NCBI GenBank assembly: GCA_949299165.1
Contig: CASFZJ010000007.1
Span: forward strand, 1 to 58,085
Direction: 5' to 3'
DNA: 58,085 nucleotides
Source: an uncultured bacterium
Lineage (GTDB): Bacteria; Bacillota_I; Bacilli_A; RFN20; CAG-826
A model generated the notes under the pieces. The model had not been told where the DNA came from and did no database searches. It saw only the letters and a program-made list of their open reading frames with translations. How positions within the stretch are numbered: the stretch's first letter is position 1; each line of letters begins with the position of its first letter. Of the stretch, positions 29,216 to 38,396 are shown piece by piece. The position numbers and the translations under genes are program-made.

Positions 29216-29649
29216 AACTTAACCTCCATCTTTCTAACTAACTTTTCTAAAGTTTTGATGAATGCACTTTTTTCTTCTTCTGTAAGATTTGAAAGAAGTT
29301 CATCACTTACTTCATTTAAATAGGCACCAACAAGAACAGTTATCTCCTCTCCTTTGTTGGTTAATTTTAAGGATTTTTTTCTTGAATCTCCTTCTATAAG
29401 TGAAGTTCTTGTGATTAAATTCTTGCTTTCTAACGATTGAAGGGAATCGCTCATCGAACTTTTAGAAGCTTTAAAGATTTTTTCTAAATCTTTTTGATAA
29501 ACGTCTTGACCTTTACTAGAGAAATCTTTGATAACAGCCAAAATTGCTCCTTGAAAACTAGTGATTCCTAAGGCACTAGTTTTTTCGCTCATTCCCCTTT
29601 TCAGGTAATTTGACATCGTTCTAATAGACATGCTAACAATGTTTCTCAT
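29212..29649 (-). CDS. MarR-family transcriptional regulator
   Basis: 145 residues, winged helix-turn-helix: FQGAILAVIKDFS, YQKDLEKIFKASKSSMSDSL and the wing LITRTSLIEGDSRKKSLKLT, with dimer helices at both ends. First gene of the operon with the two exporter subunits, so it probably represses itself and the pump until a ligand binds. Its likely operator is in the 100 bases upstream. Confidence 0.9.
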   Translation of the reverse strand: MRNIVSMSIRTMSNYLKRGMSEKTSALGITSFQGAILAVIKDFSSKGQDVYQKDLEKIFKASKSSMSDSLQSLESKNLITRTSLIEGDSRKKSLKLTNKGEEITVLVGAYLNEVSDELLSNLTEEEKSAFIKTLEKLVRKMEVKL

Positions 29650-29721
29650 AATTAGTTCGGTTCCGCACTAACATTTTAGGCATTTTAATTTATATGTAAA
29701 GAGTTTTTTTCAAATTTTTCA

Positions 29722-29736
29722 TGATAGCGCTGTCAA
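29722..29736. promoter_or_regulatory. palindromic operator or cre-like site before the marR operon
   Basis: ATGATAGCGCTGTCA is a near-perfect palindrome about 75 bases upstream of marR and fits the CcpA cre pattern with one mismatch. It could be a MarR operator or a carbon-catabolite site; the sequence cannot decide. Confidence 0.35.
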
Positions 29737-29762
29737 TTTGAATTTTAGTATTTTTAGGCACT

Positions 29763-29813
29763 AAAAAAGATTAGCAAATTTTGCAAAAACCCTACAAAAC
29801 TCCACTAATCTTT
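29763..29813 (-). terminator. terminator of the aconitase X operon with repeat motif in its loop
   Basis: AAAGATTAG/CTAATCTTT (29766-29774 with 29805-29813) form a nine-pair stem followed by U6 on the minus strand. The ~30-base loop is filled by a copy of the dispersed motif (29785-29804, AAAAACCCTACAAAACTCCA on the plus strand). Confidence 0.7.
29785..29804 (-). repeat. dispersed 20-bp motif, copy in a terminator loop
   Basis: Minus-strand TGGAGTTTTGTAGGGTTTTT, the GTAGGG variant also seen near the window start (64-80). Confidence 0.5.
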
Positions 29814-29822
29814 AAAATTAAC

Positions 29823-30263
29823 TTAAAGAATTCGAACTGTGCCGTCTTCTAAGATTTCGAGCGTATCACCAGTTTTAACAGTATCTAAAAATTCTTTTCC
29901 AAGTTTATCAATACAGATGATATCACTATTTTGCCAAACTTTAGCAAGAACGATACCACTTGCGGCAAGAGAGTCAATTTCTTCACTGAAAAGGAAGGCA
30001 CGTGGATTGATTTTCATATCGCAAACTGTTTGAATAACAAGTCCACCCGTAGTTGAACCTATTGTCATTGGTAAACAAAGAATTTTGCCAGTGATATTCT
30101 TATTAAATAAATCTTTATTATTTTGATCACTGACATAAACTTCTTTTTTATTCATCAAAGCTGATTTTTGAAAGCTTGCTAAAGTATTAAAACCTTGATG
30201 AGTGACAGCGGCTTCGCCTTTAAAAGTACCTTTAGCAATAACTCTTCCCTTAAATTCTCTCAT
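29823..30263 (-). CDS. aconitase X swivel (small) subunit
   Basis: 146 residues, DUF126-type swivelling domain. GEAAVTHQGFNTLASFQ, CLPMTIGSTTGGLVIQTVCD and DSLAASGIVLAKVWQNSD match the family; the GSTTGG stretch supplies substrate contacts. Aconitase X enzymes are dehydratases known for cis-3-hydroxy-L-proline and, in archaea, phosphomevalonate; the substrate here is unknown. Two bases after its large partner. Confidence 0.85.
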   Translation of the reverse strand: MREFKGRVIAKGTFKGEAAVTHQGFNTLASFQKSALMNKKEVYVSDQNNKDLFNKNITGKILCLPMTIGSTTGGLVIQTVCDMKINPRAFLFSEEIDSLAASGIVLAKVWQNSDIICIDKLGKEFLDTVKTGDTLEILEDGTVRIL

Positions 30264-30265
30264 AA

Positions 30266-31567
30266 TTAATAAACCTTCTTTCCAGCAAGAATTGCTAAAA
30301 TTTCTTCATCTTTAAAATAACGTGCCAAGGAATAAGTTCTTAATTTATTCGAATTGGTCATGATTGGTTTAGAGTGAGTGATTGGATTATTTGTATACAT
30401 TAATGGACAAATTGAAGAAATTGTAACTCCCATCTTATAAAGTTCATCATATTTTGCCTTTTCTTCCTTTTTAAAACGAGCAAGAACTTTTGGTGGAGTA
30501 TTTAACACACATTTACAGCTAACTTTGGATTTACCGTTTTCTTTAAGTGCTTTTTTAATATCTTCGTGCCATTTATTTAATTGATAATAATTTAAGTGAG
30601 GGCAACCAATAAAGCAAAGTTTTGGGCTTGCTTCCTTATCTTTCCACATAATTGGATAAGATTTATAAACTCTTTCAATTTCCTCATCATCAATTACGTA
30701 GCGTTTTGCGCCTTCTTTAATTAATTTTTCTTTTTCGTCTTTAGCTTCTGGAGTAAGTCCATCAATATGGAATAAGCCAACAGCCCCATTTGATGCACTA
30801 GCTGCACCAAAATCTTTTAAATAAGCTTCAACTTTATCGTCGATTTCTGTGCCTAAAAATTTATCAAGTCCATAAACATAAGGCACTTCTTCCATAACTT
30901 TCATACCAATTGCACTACCTAAAATTTGTGCCTCAGGTAATTTCGAAGTTTTTACTTCAACAATCCAAGTTGCTTTTCTTCCTTCATCAGTAAGAAGACC
31001 AAATTCTGGCACATAACCAATAATAGAACCAAATAAATCGAGCATTCCGCTATTTCTATTACATCTTGCACCTAAAACTGAGTTAGCAAAAACAACCGCG
31101 CTACTTTCTGCCCAGCTCAATATATCGCCTTTTTCTGGTCTATTTCCGCATTCTCTTAAATAAGATGCGCAAGAAAACGAATCTTTATCAGTTAAACCAG
31201 CTTTTGAGAGTTGCTTTTCGTATTCTTCTTGCTTTCCATATAAAATCTTATTAAATACGATTTTTTCGAGTAAATTACATTTAACGTTTTGATAATCAAT
31301 TGGACGAGGGTCACAAGTAAAGCCGCCTTCGGCTTTAATTCCTTCTTTATTTATTTCATCCATTGTTTTAAATAATGGTTTTAAAAGAGGAATACCAAAA
31401 GATGTAACAAGATGTCCTTCTTTATGAGTTACCTTTACCATTCTTTTTGCGCCAAAAATATCACCAAAAAGAACGAGTGTTTCAAGAATTTTCTTTTTTG
31501 TTTCGCCTTCTTTTCCTTCTAAAATTGCAATTAATTCATCATTTAATTCCATTTTATGTTCAATCAT
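30266..31567 (-). CDS. aconitase X catalytic (large) subunit
   Basis: 433 residues from ATG 31567 (MIEHKMELNDELIAILEGKE); the longer frame to 31636 lies in the preceding gene, and AAAGGAG sits in that gene's end. DUF521-type: FTCDPRPIDYQ, WAESSAVVFANSVLGARCNR plus NSG, and a C-terminal ICPLMYTNNP. The cysteines in GARC, SCKCVLN and ICPL are candidate iron-sulfur ligands. Works as a heterodimer with the small subunit. Confidence 0.85.
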   Translation of the reverse strand: MIEHKMELNDELIAILEGKEGETKKKILETLVLFGDIFGAKRMVKVTHKEGHLVTSFGIPLLKPLFKTMDEINKEGIKAEGGFTCDPRPIDYQNVKCNLLEKIVFNKILYGKQEEYEKQLSKAGLTDKDSFSCASYLRECGNRPEKGDILSWAESSAVVFANSVLGARCNRNSGMLDLFGSIIGYVPEFGLLTDEGRKATWIVEVKTSKLPEAQILGSAIGMKVMEEVPYVYGLDKFLGTEIDDKVEAYLKDFGAASASNGAVGLFHIDGLTPEAKDEKEKLIKEGAKRYVIDDEEIERVYKSYPIMWKDKEASPKLCFIGCPHLNYYQLNKWHEDIKKALKENGKSKVSCKCVLNTPPKVLARFKKEEKAKYDELYKMGVTISSICPLMYTNNPITHSKPIMTNSNKLRTYSLARYFKDEEILAILAGKKVY

Positions 31568-31568
31568 A

Positions 31569-33830
31569 TTAAATTTTTGCTCCTTTTCTAAAAGCGGTAC
31601 GAGTTGCTTCCCGGACTCTTCCAGGTTTAATCGCATCTCCTATCTTATAAATTTCTTTAGCAGCGTGAACTTTTACAAGTTCATCATATAAAGATGTTTC
31701 ACTTCTTGAACCAAGTGCCAAAATTAAAGCGTCCATCTTTAATTCATCTTTCTTCCATTCATCTTTAATAGGTTTTAATTTATCGATTGGATTTTCGATA
31801 TTTTCTGGTAAGATTGGTGCCCAACAAACGTATGGATTTGGTTTATTTTTTGAAGTGTTAACCATAACTTCAATCGAGTTATCGTTAATTTTAAGAAGTT
31901 TAGTCATGTTGCGTAATTCGACTTTTCCTTCATCAAGATAATGGATTAAATGTGAACGATTTGCAGTGCAAAGATGATTCATCATATATTTATCCATTTC
32001 AATAACAGTGACTTTTTTATTAAGTTCATAACGTAAGAAATAAGCCATTTCGCAACCGACCATTCCGCCTCCTGCGACAATAATTTTTTCAAAATCATTG
32101 AGTTTTGCAGGGTTTTTGAAAATTTCATCAGCTAAAAATACATTTTTCTTATCAGCGCCAGAAATGTTTGGCTTTATTTCTTTTGCTCCAGTTGCACAAA
32201 TTATAACGTCATATTTATCCTTAATTTCTTCTAGTTTTACTTCTTTAGAAAGTTCAAGTTTAAAGTCTTTATTTTCTTTTAACTTATTCACTTCCTCTTC
32301 TAGGAAATGAAGATAATTTTTCATTTCGTATTTAATTTTTGCAACGCTAGCCTCGATAAGTTGGCCGCCAATGTGATCTTCTTTTTCAACAAGATCAACT
32401 GAGTGACCACGTCTTAAAAGTGTTTTTGACATCATGATGCCAGAAGGGCCGGCACCAATAACTAGACACTTTTTCTTTGTTTCACTTGGAGTCACTTCGT
32501 TAGGGAATTCCCATTCAAAAGAAGTTAAAGGATTAACAGCACATTGAGGGTGACCACCTTCAACAAATTCATTTAAGCATCCTTCTTGGCAACCAATACA
32601 AGGTCTAATTGACATTGTTTCGCCTTTATAGGCTTTATTTACCCAATCAGGATCAGCTAGAAGAGGTCTGCCAAGCATGACCATGTCACATTTATTATCT
32701 CTTAATGCTTCTTCTGCAAGATCTGGATAACCAAGTTTTCCAACTGCAACTACTGGTACTTCTTGTCCTTTATTAGATTTAATTCCTTTTTCTTTAAAAT
32801 AATCTTTTACAAGTTCAGAAATTTCAAGGAAACATCCAGCAGGCATTGAACTTGGTGGATGTGGTAAGAACCAGTTGTCGTAGCAACCAAGATCAACGTC
32901 AAAAACATCAACTCCTGCTTTAACAAGATTTACCATAAATCTTAAAGTTTCGTGAACTTGTCTTTCTTTTCTAAAACGTTTTAATGGTTTAACGTTTCTC
33001 ATTTTTTCTTTATATGTAGCATTTAATGCTAAAGATAAATCGATACGATACATAATTGGGTAATCTGGTCCAACTCTTTTACGAATTTCTTTGACCATAT
33101 CGACTGCAAATCTTTCTTTATTTGCATAGCGCCCAAGTTTACGATGATTAAAAGCTCTATTTGAAACTTGTTCTAATAAATACCCTTCATGCCCATGAAG
33201 ATAAACTCCATCAAGATTTAGTGCTTTAGCATCAGCACTAGCCTGACCTATCTTTTTAATTATTTTCTTTAATGAATGGTCACTAAGTCTTAAACAAGGC
33301 ACTGCGCTCATATACCAGTTTGGATTAAATGAGGCTGAACGAGGGAAAGAATGTTGAGTAATTAAGCATTGAGGGTTTCCAACTCTTCCTAGACCTGGAG
33401 TTAATTGAACAAAGACTTTGGCATCGTGAGCGTGGCAAAGCATCGCAAGATCTCTCCAAGCAGGATAGACAGTTCTAGTTCTATCAATTCTAGGGAAATA
33501 AGTTAAATCTCCAAGTTCAATTAAAGATTTATCAATGCCATAACTTACTGGAACAAGACCCGTTGTGATTAAGCCAACTCCACCTCTTGCTCTTGCTTCA
33601 AAATATTTGAGCATCATCTGATTTGGTCGCCCAGTTTCTTCGGCCATATCGATATTGCCCATTGGCGCCATTACTATCCTATTTTTAATTTCACAATTAT
33701 TAATTTTTATAGGTGTGAAAATAGAAGTATAAGGATATAATTTATTTTCCATTTTAGGAATAGGAAAACCTTTATCCCACCATGAATCATAGCGAGACAA
33801 TAAATCGAAAATTTTCTTCTCGTAATCCAT
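31569..33830 (-). CDS. old-yellow-enzyme type flavoprotein (2,4-dienoyl-CoA reductase / enoate reductase family)
   Basis: 753 residues. Residues ~30-400 form the FMN TIM barrel (IVMAPMGNIDMAEETGRPNQ; GVYLHGHEGYLLEQVSNRAF). CIGCQEGC and the following C (about 412-431, spacing C-x2-C-x3-C-x11-C) hold a [4Fe-4S] cluster. Then come FAD (VIGAGPSGIMMS) and NAD(P)H (IVAGGGMVGCEMAYFLR) folds. Reduces an activated C=C bond, the kind of product an aconitase-like dehydratase makes. First gene of the aconitase X operon, preceded by AAGGAG. The 20-bp motif lies inside it at 32098-32117. Confidence 0.85.
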   Translation of the reverse strand: MDYEKKIFDLLSRYDSWWDKGFPIPKMENKLYPYTSIFTPIKINNCEIKNRIVMAPMGNIDMAEETGRPNQMMLKYFEARARGGVGLITTGLVPVSYGIDKSLIELGDLTYFPRIDRTRTVYPAWRDLAMLCHAHDAKVFVQLTPGLGRVGNPQCLITQHSFPRSASFNPNWYMSAVPCLRLSDHSLKKIIKKIGQASADAKALNLDGVYLHGHEGYLLEQVSNRAFNHRKLGRYANKERFAVDMVKEIRKRVGPDYPIMYRIDLSLALNATYKEKMRNVKPLKRFRKERQVHETLRFMVNLVKAGVDVFDVDLGCYDNWFLPHPPSSMPAGCFLEISELVKDYFKEKGIKSNKGQEVPVVAVGKLGYPDLAEEALRDNKCDMVMLGRPLLADPDWVNKAYKGETMSIRPCIGCQEGCLNEFVEGGHPQCAVNPLTSFEWEFPNEVTPSETKKKCLVIGAGPSGIMMSKTLLRRGHSVDLVEKEDHIGGQLIEASVAKIKYEMKNYLHFLEEEVNKLKENKDFKLELSKEVKLEEIKDKYDVIICATGAKEIKPNISGADKKNVFLADEIFKNPAKLNDFEKIIVAGGGMVGCEMAYFLRYELNKKVTVIEMDKYMMNHLCTANRSHLIHYLDEGKVELRNMTKLLKINDNSIEVMVNTSKNKPNPYVCWAPILPENIENPIDKLKPIKDEWKKDELKMDALILALGSRSETSLYDELVKVHAAKEIYKIGDAIKPGRVREATRTAFRKGAKI
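32098..32117 (+). repeat. dispersed 20-bp motif, coding copy identical to the one at 54537
   Basis: TTGAGTTTTGCAGGGTTTTT on the plus strand, antisense to the flavoprotein gene, where the codons read KNPAKLN. Confidence 0.65.
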
Positions 33831-34016
33831 ATTTTTCTCCTTAAATTATCTAAAATAATTATAAACTATTGAGATTTAAAATTAGATAGAAAGTTAATTT
33901 TTAGGCAAAAATATGAAACAAAAAATTCACATTTTCTTAACGGAAATTTAATAAAAAAATTATCGACTTAAACGCATATAAAAGATAAAATTTTTGCGTA
34001 AAGGAGAATTAAAGCA
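33831..34016. promoter_or_regulatory. divergent promoter region (flavoprotein operon / isomerase-like gene)
   Basis: Minus-strand TATAAT at 33858-33863 fits the flavoprotein operon. ACGCA and TGCGT flank a short AT stretch just before AAAGGAG of the plus-strand gene and could be an operator. Exact sites uncertain. Confidence 0.4.
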
Positions 34017-35213
34017 ATGAAGATTAAAATTTATCCAATTCAATCCCAATTATCCAATCAAAGAGTTTTGTTAGAGAACACTAATATCTTAATTAATAAC
34101 TTAAGAGATTATAAAATCGAAACTGAAATCGTAAATAATGTGGAAAATTTATATGAAAACGCTGATTTATCATTAATTTTGGTTCAATCAGGTGGTAGTG
34201 AAAATTTATTCATTGAAAATTTTGGTAAATTTAAAGAACCATATTATTTCTTAACTTATGGTGAAAATAATTCCTTGGCAGCATCATTAGAAATAATGGC
34301 TTTTTTAAAAAATCACAATTTAAATGGTGAAGTTTTACATGGCGCAAATGATTATTTAGCTAAAAGAATTAAAGCATTAGCAGTTTCTCCTTCAACCAAA
34401 AAGGCTGAAGCTAATTTAGGTTTAATTGGTAAACCATCCGACTGGCTAATTTCATCAGATGTCGACAAAAATGTTGCATTAGAAAAATTCGGAATCAATT
34501 TGGTCTATATCCCAATTCAAGAATTAACCGATGAATATGAGAAAAATATCGCTTTTGAAAACGAAAAAGTTTTAGATGGTCACCCATTCGATCCAAAAGA
34601 AATTTCTAAAGCTGAACACTTATATAATGCGATTAAAACTATTGTTAAAAGATACGATTTAAAAGGATTTGCAATTCGTTGCTTTGATTTACTTGGTAGT
34701 TTAAAAACAACTGCTTGCTTAGCTTTATCTCATTTTAATGATGATGGCATTATTGGAACTTGTGAAGGTGACGTTCCTTCTTTAATTGGAATGTATCTAG
34801 TTAGAAAACTTTTAAATGAGCCTTCTTTCCAATCAAATCCTTCTAAGATTAATGTCGAGAAAAACGAAATTTTATTAGCTCACTGTACAATTCCTCTAAA
34901 AATGTGTAAATCGTTTGATTTAGATACTCATTACGAATCAGGAATTGGTGTTGGAATTCATGGTGAAGTTAAGGAAGGTGATGCAACAATATTTAGATTG
35001 AATTCCGCTTTAAATGAATGCTTCATTCAAGAAGGAACAATTGAAAAAAATCAATATAAAGATAGACTTTGCAGAACTCAAATTATCTGCCATTTTCCAG
35101 AATTAAACAAAATTTTAACTTCTCCATTAGGTAACCACGAACTAATTATTCTTGGCCACCACAAAGAAAAATTACTTAAATATTTAAGTGAAAAAGGTGT
35201 GAAAATTATTTAA
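34017..35213 (+). CDS. fucose/arabinose isomerase-like protein
   Basis: 398 residues. The C-terminal half resembles the FucI/AraA fold: GFAIRCFDLLGSLKTTACLA, GIIGTCEGDVPSLIGMYLVR (an acidic metal ligand in CEGD), and ILLAHCTIPLKM (possible His ligand). The N-terminal half is more divergent. Sugar isomerase activity is plausible but the substrate is unknown. It is divergent from the flavoprotein/aconitase X operon and has AAAGGAG before the ATG, so shared control is possible. Confidence 0.6.
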   Translation: MKIKIYPIQSQLSNQRVLLENTNILINNLRDYKIETEIVNNVENLYENADLSLILVQSGGSENLFIENFGKFKEPYYFLTYGENNSLAASLEIMAFLKNHNLNGEVLHGANDYLAKRIKALAVSPSTKKAEANLGLIGKPSDWLISSDVDKNVALEKFGINLVYIPIQELTDEYEKNIAFENEKVLDGHPFDPKEISKAEHLYNAIKTIVKRYDLKGFAIRCFDLLGSLKTTACLALSHFNDDGIIGTCEGDVPSLIGMYLVRKLLNEPSFQSNPSKINVEKNEILLAHCTIPLKMCKSFDLDTHYESGIGVGIHGEVKEGDATIFRLNSALNECFIQEGTIEKNQYKDRLCRTQIICHFPELNKILTSPLGNHELIILGHHKEKLLKYLSEKGVKII

Positions 35214-35243
35214 ATAAAGACCCAAAAAATCGGGTCTTTTTTT
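35214..35243. terminator. rho-independent terminator between convergent genes
   Basis: AAAGACCC and GGGTCTTT pair around eight bases with U7 on the plus strand; it also has A-rich flanks, so it can act for the ABC-F gene from the other side. Confidence 0.8.
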
Positions 35244-35263
35244 AAAAAGCCTGCAAATCTCAA
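35244..35263 (-). repeat. dispersed 20-bp motif, overlapping ABC-F stop
   Basis: Minus-strand TTGAGATTTGCAGGCTTTTT begins at the TGA stop of the ABC-F gene (35260-35262). Confidence 0.55.
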
Positions 35264-37155
35264 TTATTTTCTAAAATTTCAAGAATTTTAAAATATTCAT
35301 ATTCGAGTTCACTTTTTCTATCAGTTAGCTCATCAATTTTCTTATAATCTTCAAAATCATTTGATAATTTATCATCTATAAAAGACAATTCGTCTTCAAT
35401 TTCTTTAGCTCGATTTTTATATTCAAGAATTTTGTTATTTGACAATTTCTCTTTCTTTTCAATTTTGTCAAAAACTAAATTTTCTTTAGCTTCAACTTTA
35501 TTTTCCGCTTCACTATTTTTATTTTGTTCTGAAAAACTCTTATCAAATATTAATTTAAAATCGTCATAATTACCTTCATTTACAATGCTCTTATCTCTTG
35601 ATAAATAAAGAACATAATCAGCTAGGGAATTAATAAAATAACGATCGTGCGATATGAAGATTATTGCGCCTTTATATTCTTTTAAAGCATTTAATAAACA
35701 TTCTTTTGTAACTAAGTCTAAATGGTTAGTAGGCTCATCTAAGATTAAAACGTCATAATCAGATAATGAAAGGTCACATAAAACTAGTCTCATTCTTTCC
35801 CCATTAGAAAGTAATGTACAATTTTTAAACACATCTTCTTTTTTAAACAAAAATCTTCCAAGTGCTGTCCTTAGTTCTTTATCTAATTTATTTGGATATT
35901 TTTTTCTTAAATAATCAAGACATGTATCTTTTGATACAAATTCATAATCATTTTGTTTAATATAACCAATTTTTAGCTCTCTTAAATATTTAATTTCACC
36001 ACTTTTTAAAGGCAAATCATGCATTATTGCCTTAACTAAAGTAGTTTTTCCTATTCCATTATCTCCAATAATTGCTAAATGATCTTTGCCATATAAAGTA
36101 AAAGAAAATGGTGGGAATAATACAGAATCATAACCTGTAGAAACATTATTAAATTCGATTAAACCCTTATTTTTCAGATTGCTTCCTTCAATGTGAAACT
36201 TAATATTTTTATTTTCTTTTGTTGGCTTTTCAATATGGTTAGCTTCAAGTTTTTCAAGTTTATGAACACGGTCTTTCGCTCTACCAACAAAACGAGGTTT
36301 AGGCATATAAAACTCGATAAATTTCTTTAAACGAGCCATCTCTTCCTCTTCCTTTTCGTATTGAGCAAGAAGATTTTGATATTTTATTTCTTTTTCTTTT
36401 AAATAATTGTCATAACTCATGTTATAAGTTGTAACAACATGATTTTCTAAATCTAAAATCTTATCAGCAAGCGTGTTTAAAAAATATCTATCATGTGAAA
36501 TAAATAAAATTGTACCTTTATAATCTTTTAAATAGTTTTCAAGCCACTCAATAGTTGAAATATCAAGGTGATTAGTAGGTTCATCTAAAAGTAAAACATC
36601 ATAGTCAACTAAAAGTAGTTTAATAAATGCAATTTTCATCCTTTCGCCGCCACTTAAGGTTTTTATTTTTTCATTTAATAATTCTTCAGGAAAACGAAAA
36701 CGAGATATGTATTCTTCAATCTTGTTATCAATGTTAAATGCACCTTTATTTGTTAAATCTTCAAGTAACTGATTATAGTTCTCTAAATCTTTTTCAGTTG
36801 AATTTTCACCTAATTTTTCGGCTAATTCATTTAATCTTTCTAAATCTTTTTTAAGACTAGAAAAAGGTAATTCCAATTCTTCTCTAACAGTATTATTTAC
36901 ATCGCTTATAGCGTCTTGATTTAAATATCCAATTTTAATTTCGTTTAAAATTGAAATATCTCCAACTTTATCTTCTTTAGCAACAAGAGTTGGTTCTTCC
37001 TCTTTTAAGATAAGCTTAAAAATAGTTGTTTTGCCAACTCCATTTGATCCGACCAAAGCAACTTTTTCGCCTTTATTTATTTGAAAAGTTACATGGTCCA
37101 AAATCAAATTCAATGAATAATACTTTGTAACGTTTGAAAAAGAAATTAAAGCCAT
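35260..37155 (-). CDS. ABC-F family ATPase (ribosome-associated)
   Basis: 631 residues, two ABC domains with no membrane part. First: GSNGVGKTT, LSGGERMKIAF, LLLDEPTNHLD. Second: GDNGIGKTT, LSNGERMRLVL (signature variant), LILDEPTNHLD. A ~60-residue arm follows the first domain (YEKEEEEMARLKKFIEFYMP), and the C-terminal ~80 residues are a charged coiled coil. Family members rescue stalled ribosomes or give antibiotic protection; which subfamily cannot be told here. Confidence 0.9.
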   Translation of the reverse strand: MALISFSNVTKYYSLNLILDHVTFQINKGEKVALVGSNGVGKTTIFKLILKEEEPTLVAKEDKVGDISILNEIKIGYLNQDAISDVNNTVREELELPFSSLKKDLERLNELAEKLGENSTEKDLENYNQLLEDLTNKGAFNIDNKIEEYISRFRFPEELLNEKIKTLSGGERMKIAFIKLLLVDYDVLLLDEPTNHLDISTIEWLENYLKDYKGTILFISHDRYFLNTLADKILDLENHVVTTYNMSYDNYLKEKEIKYQNLLAQYEKEEEEMARLKKFIEFYMPKPRFVGRAKDRVHKLEKLEANHIEKPTKENKNIKFHIEGSNLKNKGLIEFNNVSTGYDSVLFPPFSFTLYGKDHLAIIGDNGIGKTTLVKAIMHDLPLKSGEIKYLRELKIGYIKQNDYEFVSKDTCLDYLRKKYPNKLDKELRTALGRFLFKKEDVFKNCTLLSNGERMRLVLCDLSLSDYDVLILDEPTNHLDLVTKECLLNALKEYKGAIIFISHDRYFINSLADYVLYLSRDKSIVNEGNYDDFKLIFDKSFSEQNKNSEAENKVEAKENLVFDKIEKKEKLSNNKILEYKNRAKEIEDELSFIDDKLSNDFEDYKKIDELTDRKSELEYEYFKILEILENN

Positions 37156-37354
37156 ATCTCTAAAATAATAATTAATTACTATAAAAATTTCTACTTTTTT
37201 AGGTATTTTTGCAAAAAAGCTATATTTTTTAAAAAAAGTATATAAATTTTAAAAATTTCCTAGATTTTTTGAAAAAAACCTAGGAAATTTAGTTAAAAAC
37301 CTTGCAAAAATTAAATATTTTCAGGAAATTTTGATTTTTTCTTGGAAATTTTAA
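37156..37354. repeat. intergenic inverted repeat with CCTAGG
   Basis: AAATTTCCTAG pairs with CTAGGAAATTT (37253-37263 / 37280-37290) with T6/A6 inside, and a partial dispersed motif follows at 37295-37310 (AAAAACCTTGCAAAAA). It lies between prs and the ABC-F gene, both minus strand. Confidence 0.5.
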
Positions 37355-38329
37355 TTAATGAAATCTTGCGTATTGATCTTTAATCTTTTCGTGAGATTCA
37401 TGTGATCTAATACAATCCGCAATCATTTCTGCGATTGAGATAACAGTGATTCTCTTACTGTTTTCAAATTCAGGATGTTCGATTGTATCTGTTGTAATGA
37501 CTTCTTTAATATAATCACAATTCTCGAATTTTTCTAAAGCGTTTCCATTGAATAAAGCATGTGAACAACAGATAACAACTTCTTTTGCGCCTCTATCCTT
37601 TAATACTTTTGCGCCAGCTAAAATTGTGCCGCCAGTATCGATAATATCATCAACCATAATACAAACTTTACCTTCGATATCACCAACTACGTTAGTAATT
37701 TCAGCAACGTTTGGTTTTGGTCTTCTTTTATCAATAACAACGATTGATGTATGTGGAATAAAGTTAGATAAATCTCTAGCTCTATGCATTGCACCATGAT
37801 CAGGAGCTACGATAGCAATCGTATTTTTTACACTTGGATCTGATGTATTGTATTTGTTGTTAATGTATCTAGCAAATAAGAATGATGGTGATAAATTATC
37901 AACTGGAACGCCAAAGAATCCTTGAATTTGAGGTGTATGAAGTTCAACTGTTAAAACTCTTTTTACGCCAACATTTGTGAATAAATCAGCGACAAGTTTT
38001 GCACTAATTGGTTCATTAATATGAGCAATTCTATCTTGTCTAGCATAACCATAATAAGGCATAATTACCGTTACTTCACGGCAATTTGCTCTTTTTACGC
38101 CATCAATAAATATTAAAGTTTCCATGATTCGATCATTAACTGGTTTACAAGTTGATTGAATAATATAAACTTTTTTACCACGAACATCAGCAAGCGATGT
38201 TGCTAAACATTCTCCATCAGCAAAATGGTGCACTTCACTTTTACTAGCTTCAATACCAAGCAAGGCACAAACTTGTTTAGTGAGAGCAACGTTTGATGTT
38301 AAAGAAAATACCAAAATGTCTTTAATCAT
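37355..38329 (-). CDS. prs: ribose-phosphate pyrophosphokinase
   Basis: Makes PRPP from ribose 5-phosphate and ATP, 324 residues. FADGECLA, MPYYGYARQDRI, the VAPDHGAMHRARDL loop and the PRPP signature IMVDDIIDTGGTILA are present. It follows the nucleoside importer genes on the same strand, a sensible link since PRPP feeds purine salvage. A perfect dyad lies 27 bases before its ATG. Confidence 0.95.
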   Translation of the reverse strand: MIKDILVFSLTSNVALTKQVCALLGIEASKSEVHHFADGECLATSLADVRGKKVYIIQSTCKPVNDRIMETLIFIDGVKRANCREVTVIMPYYGYARQDRIAHINEPISAKLVADLFTNVGVKRVLTVELHTPQIQGFFGVPVDNLSPSFLFARYINNKYNTSDPSVKNTIAIVAPDHGAMHRARDLSNFIPHTSIVVIDKRRPKPNVAEITNVVGDIEGKVCIMVDDIIDTGGTILAGAKVLKDRGAKEVVICCSHALFNGNALEKFENCDYIKEVITTDTIEHPEFENSKRITVISIAEMIADCIRSHESHEKIKDQYARFH

Positions 38330-38355
38330 AGAAAACTCCTTTTTAAGCGAAAATA

Positions 38356-38374
38356 TCTTACATTAAATGTAAGA
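38356..38374. promoter_or_regulatory. perfect dyad before prs
   Basis: TCTTACAT-TAA-ATGTAAGA, an eight-pair perfect inverted repeat between the last importer gene and prs. No U-tract follows, so it may be an operator or mRNA hairpin more than a terminator. Confidence 0.4.
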
Positions 38375-38396
38375 CATTTTCAATTTTAAACGAACT

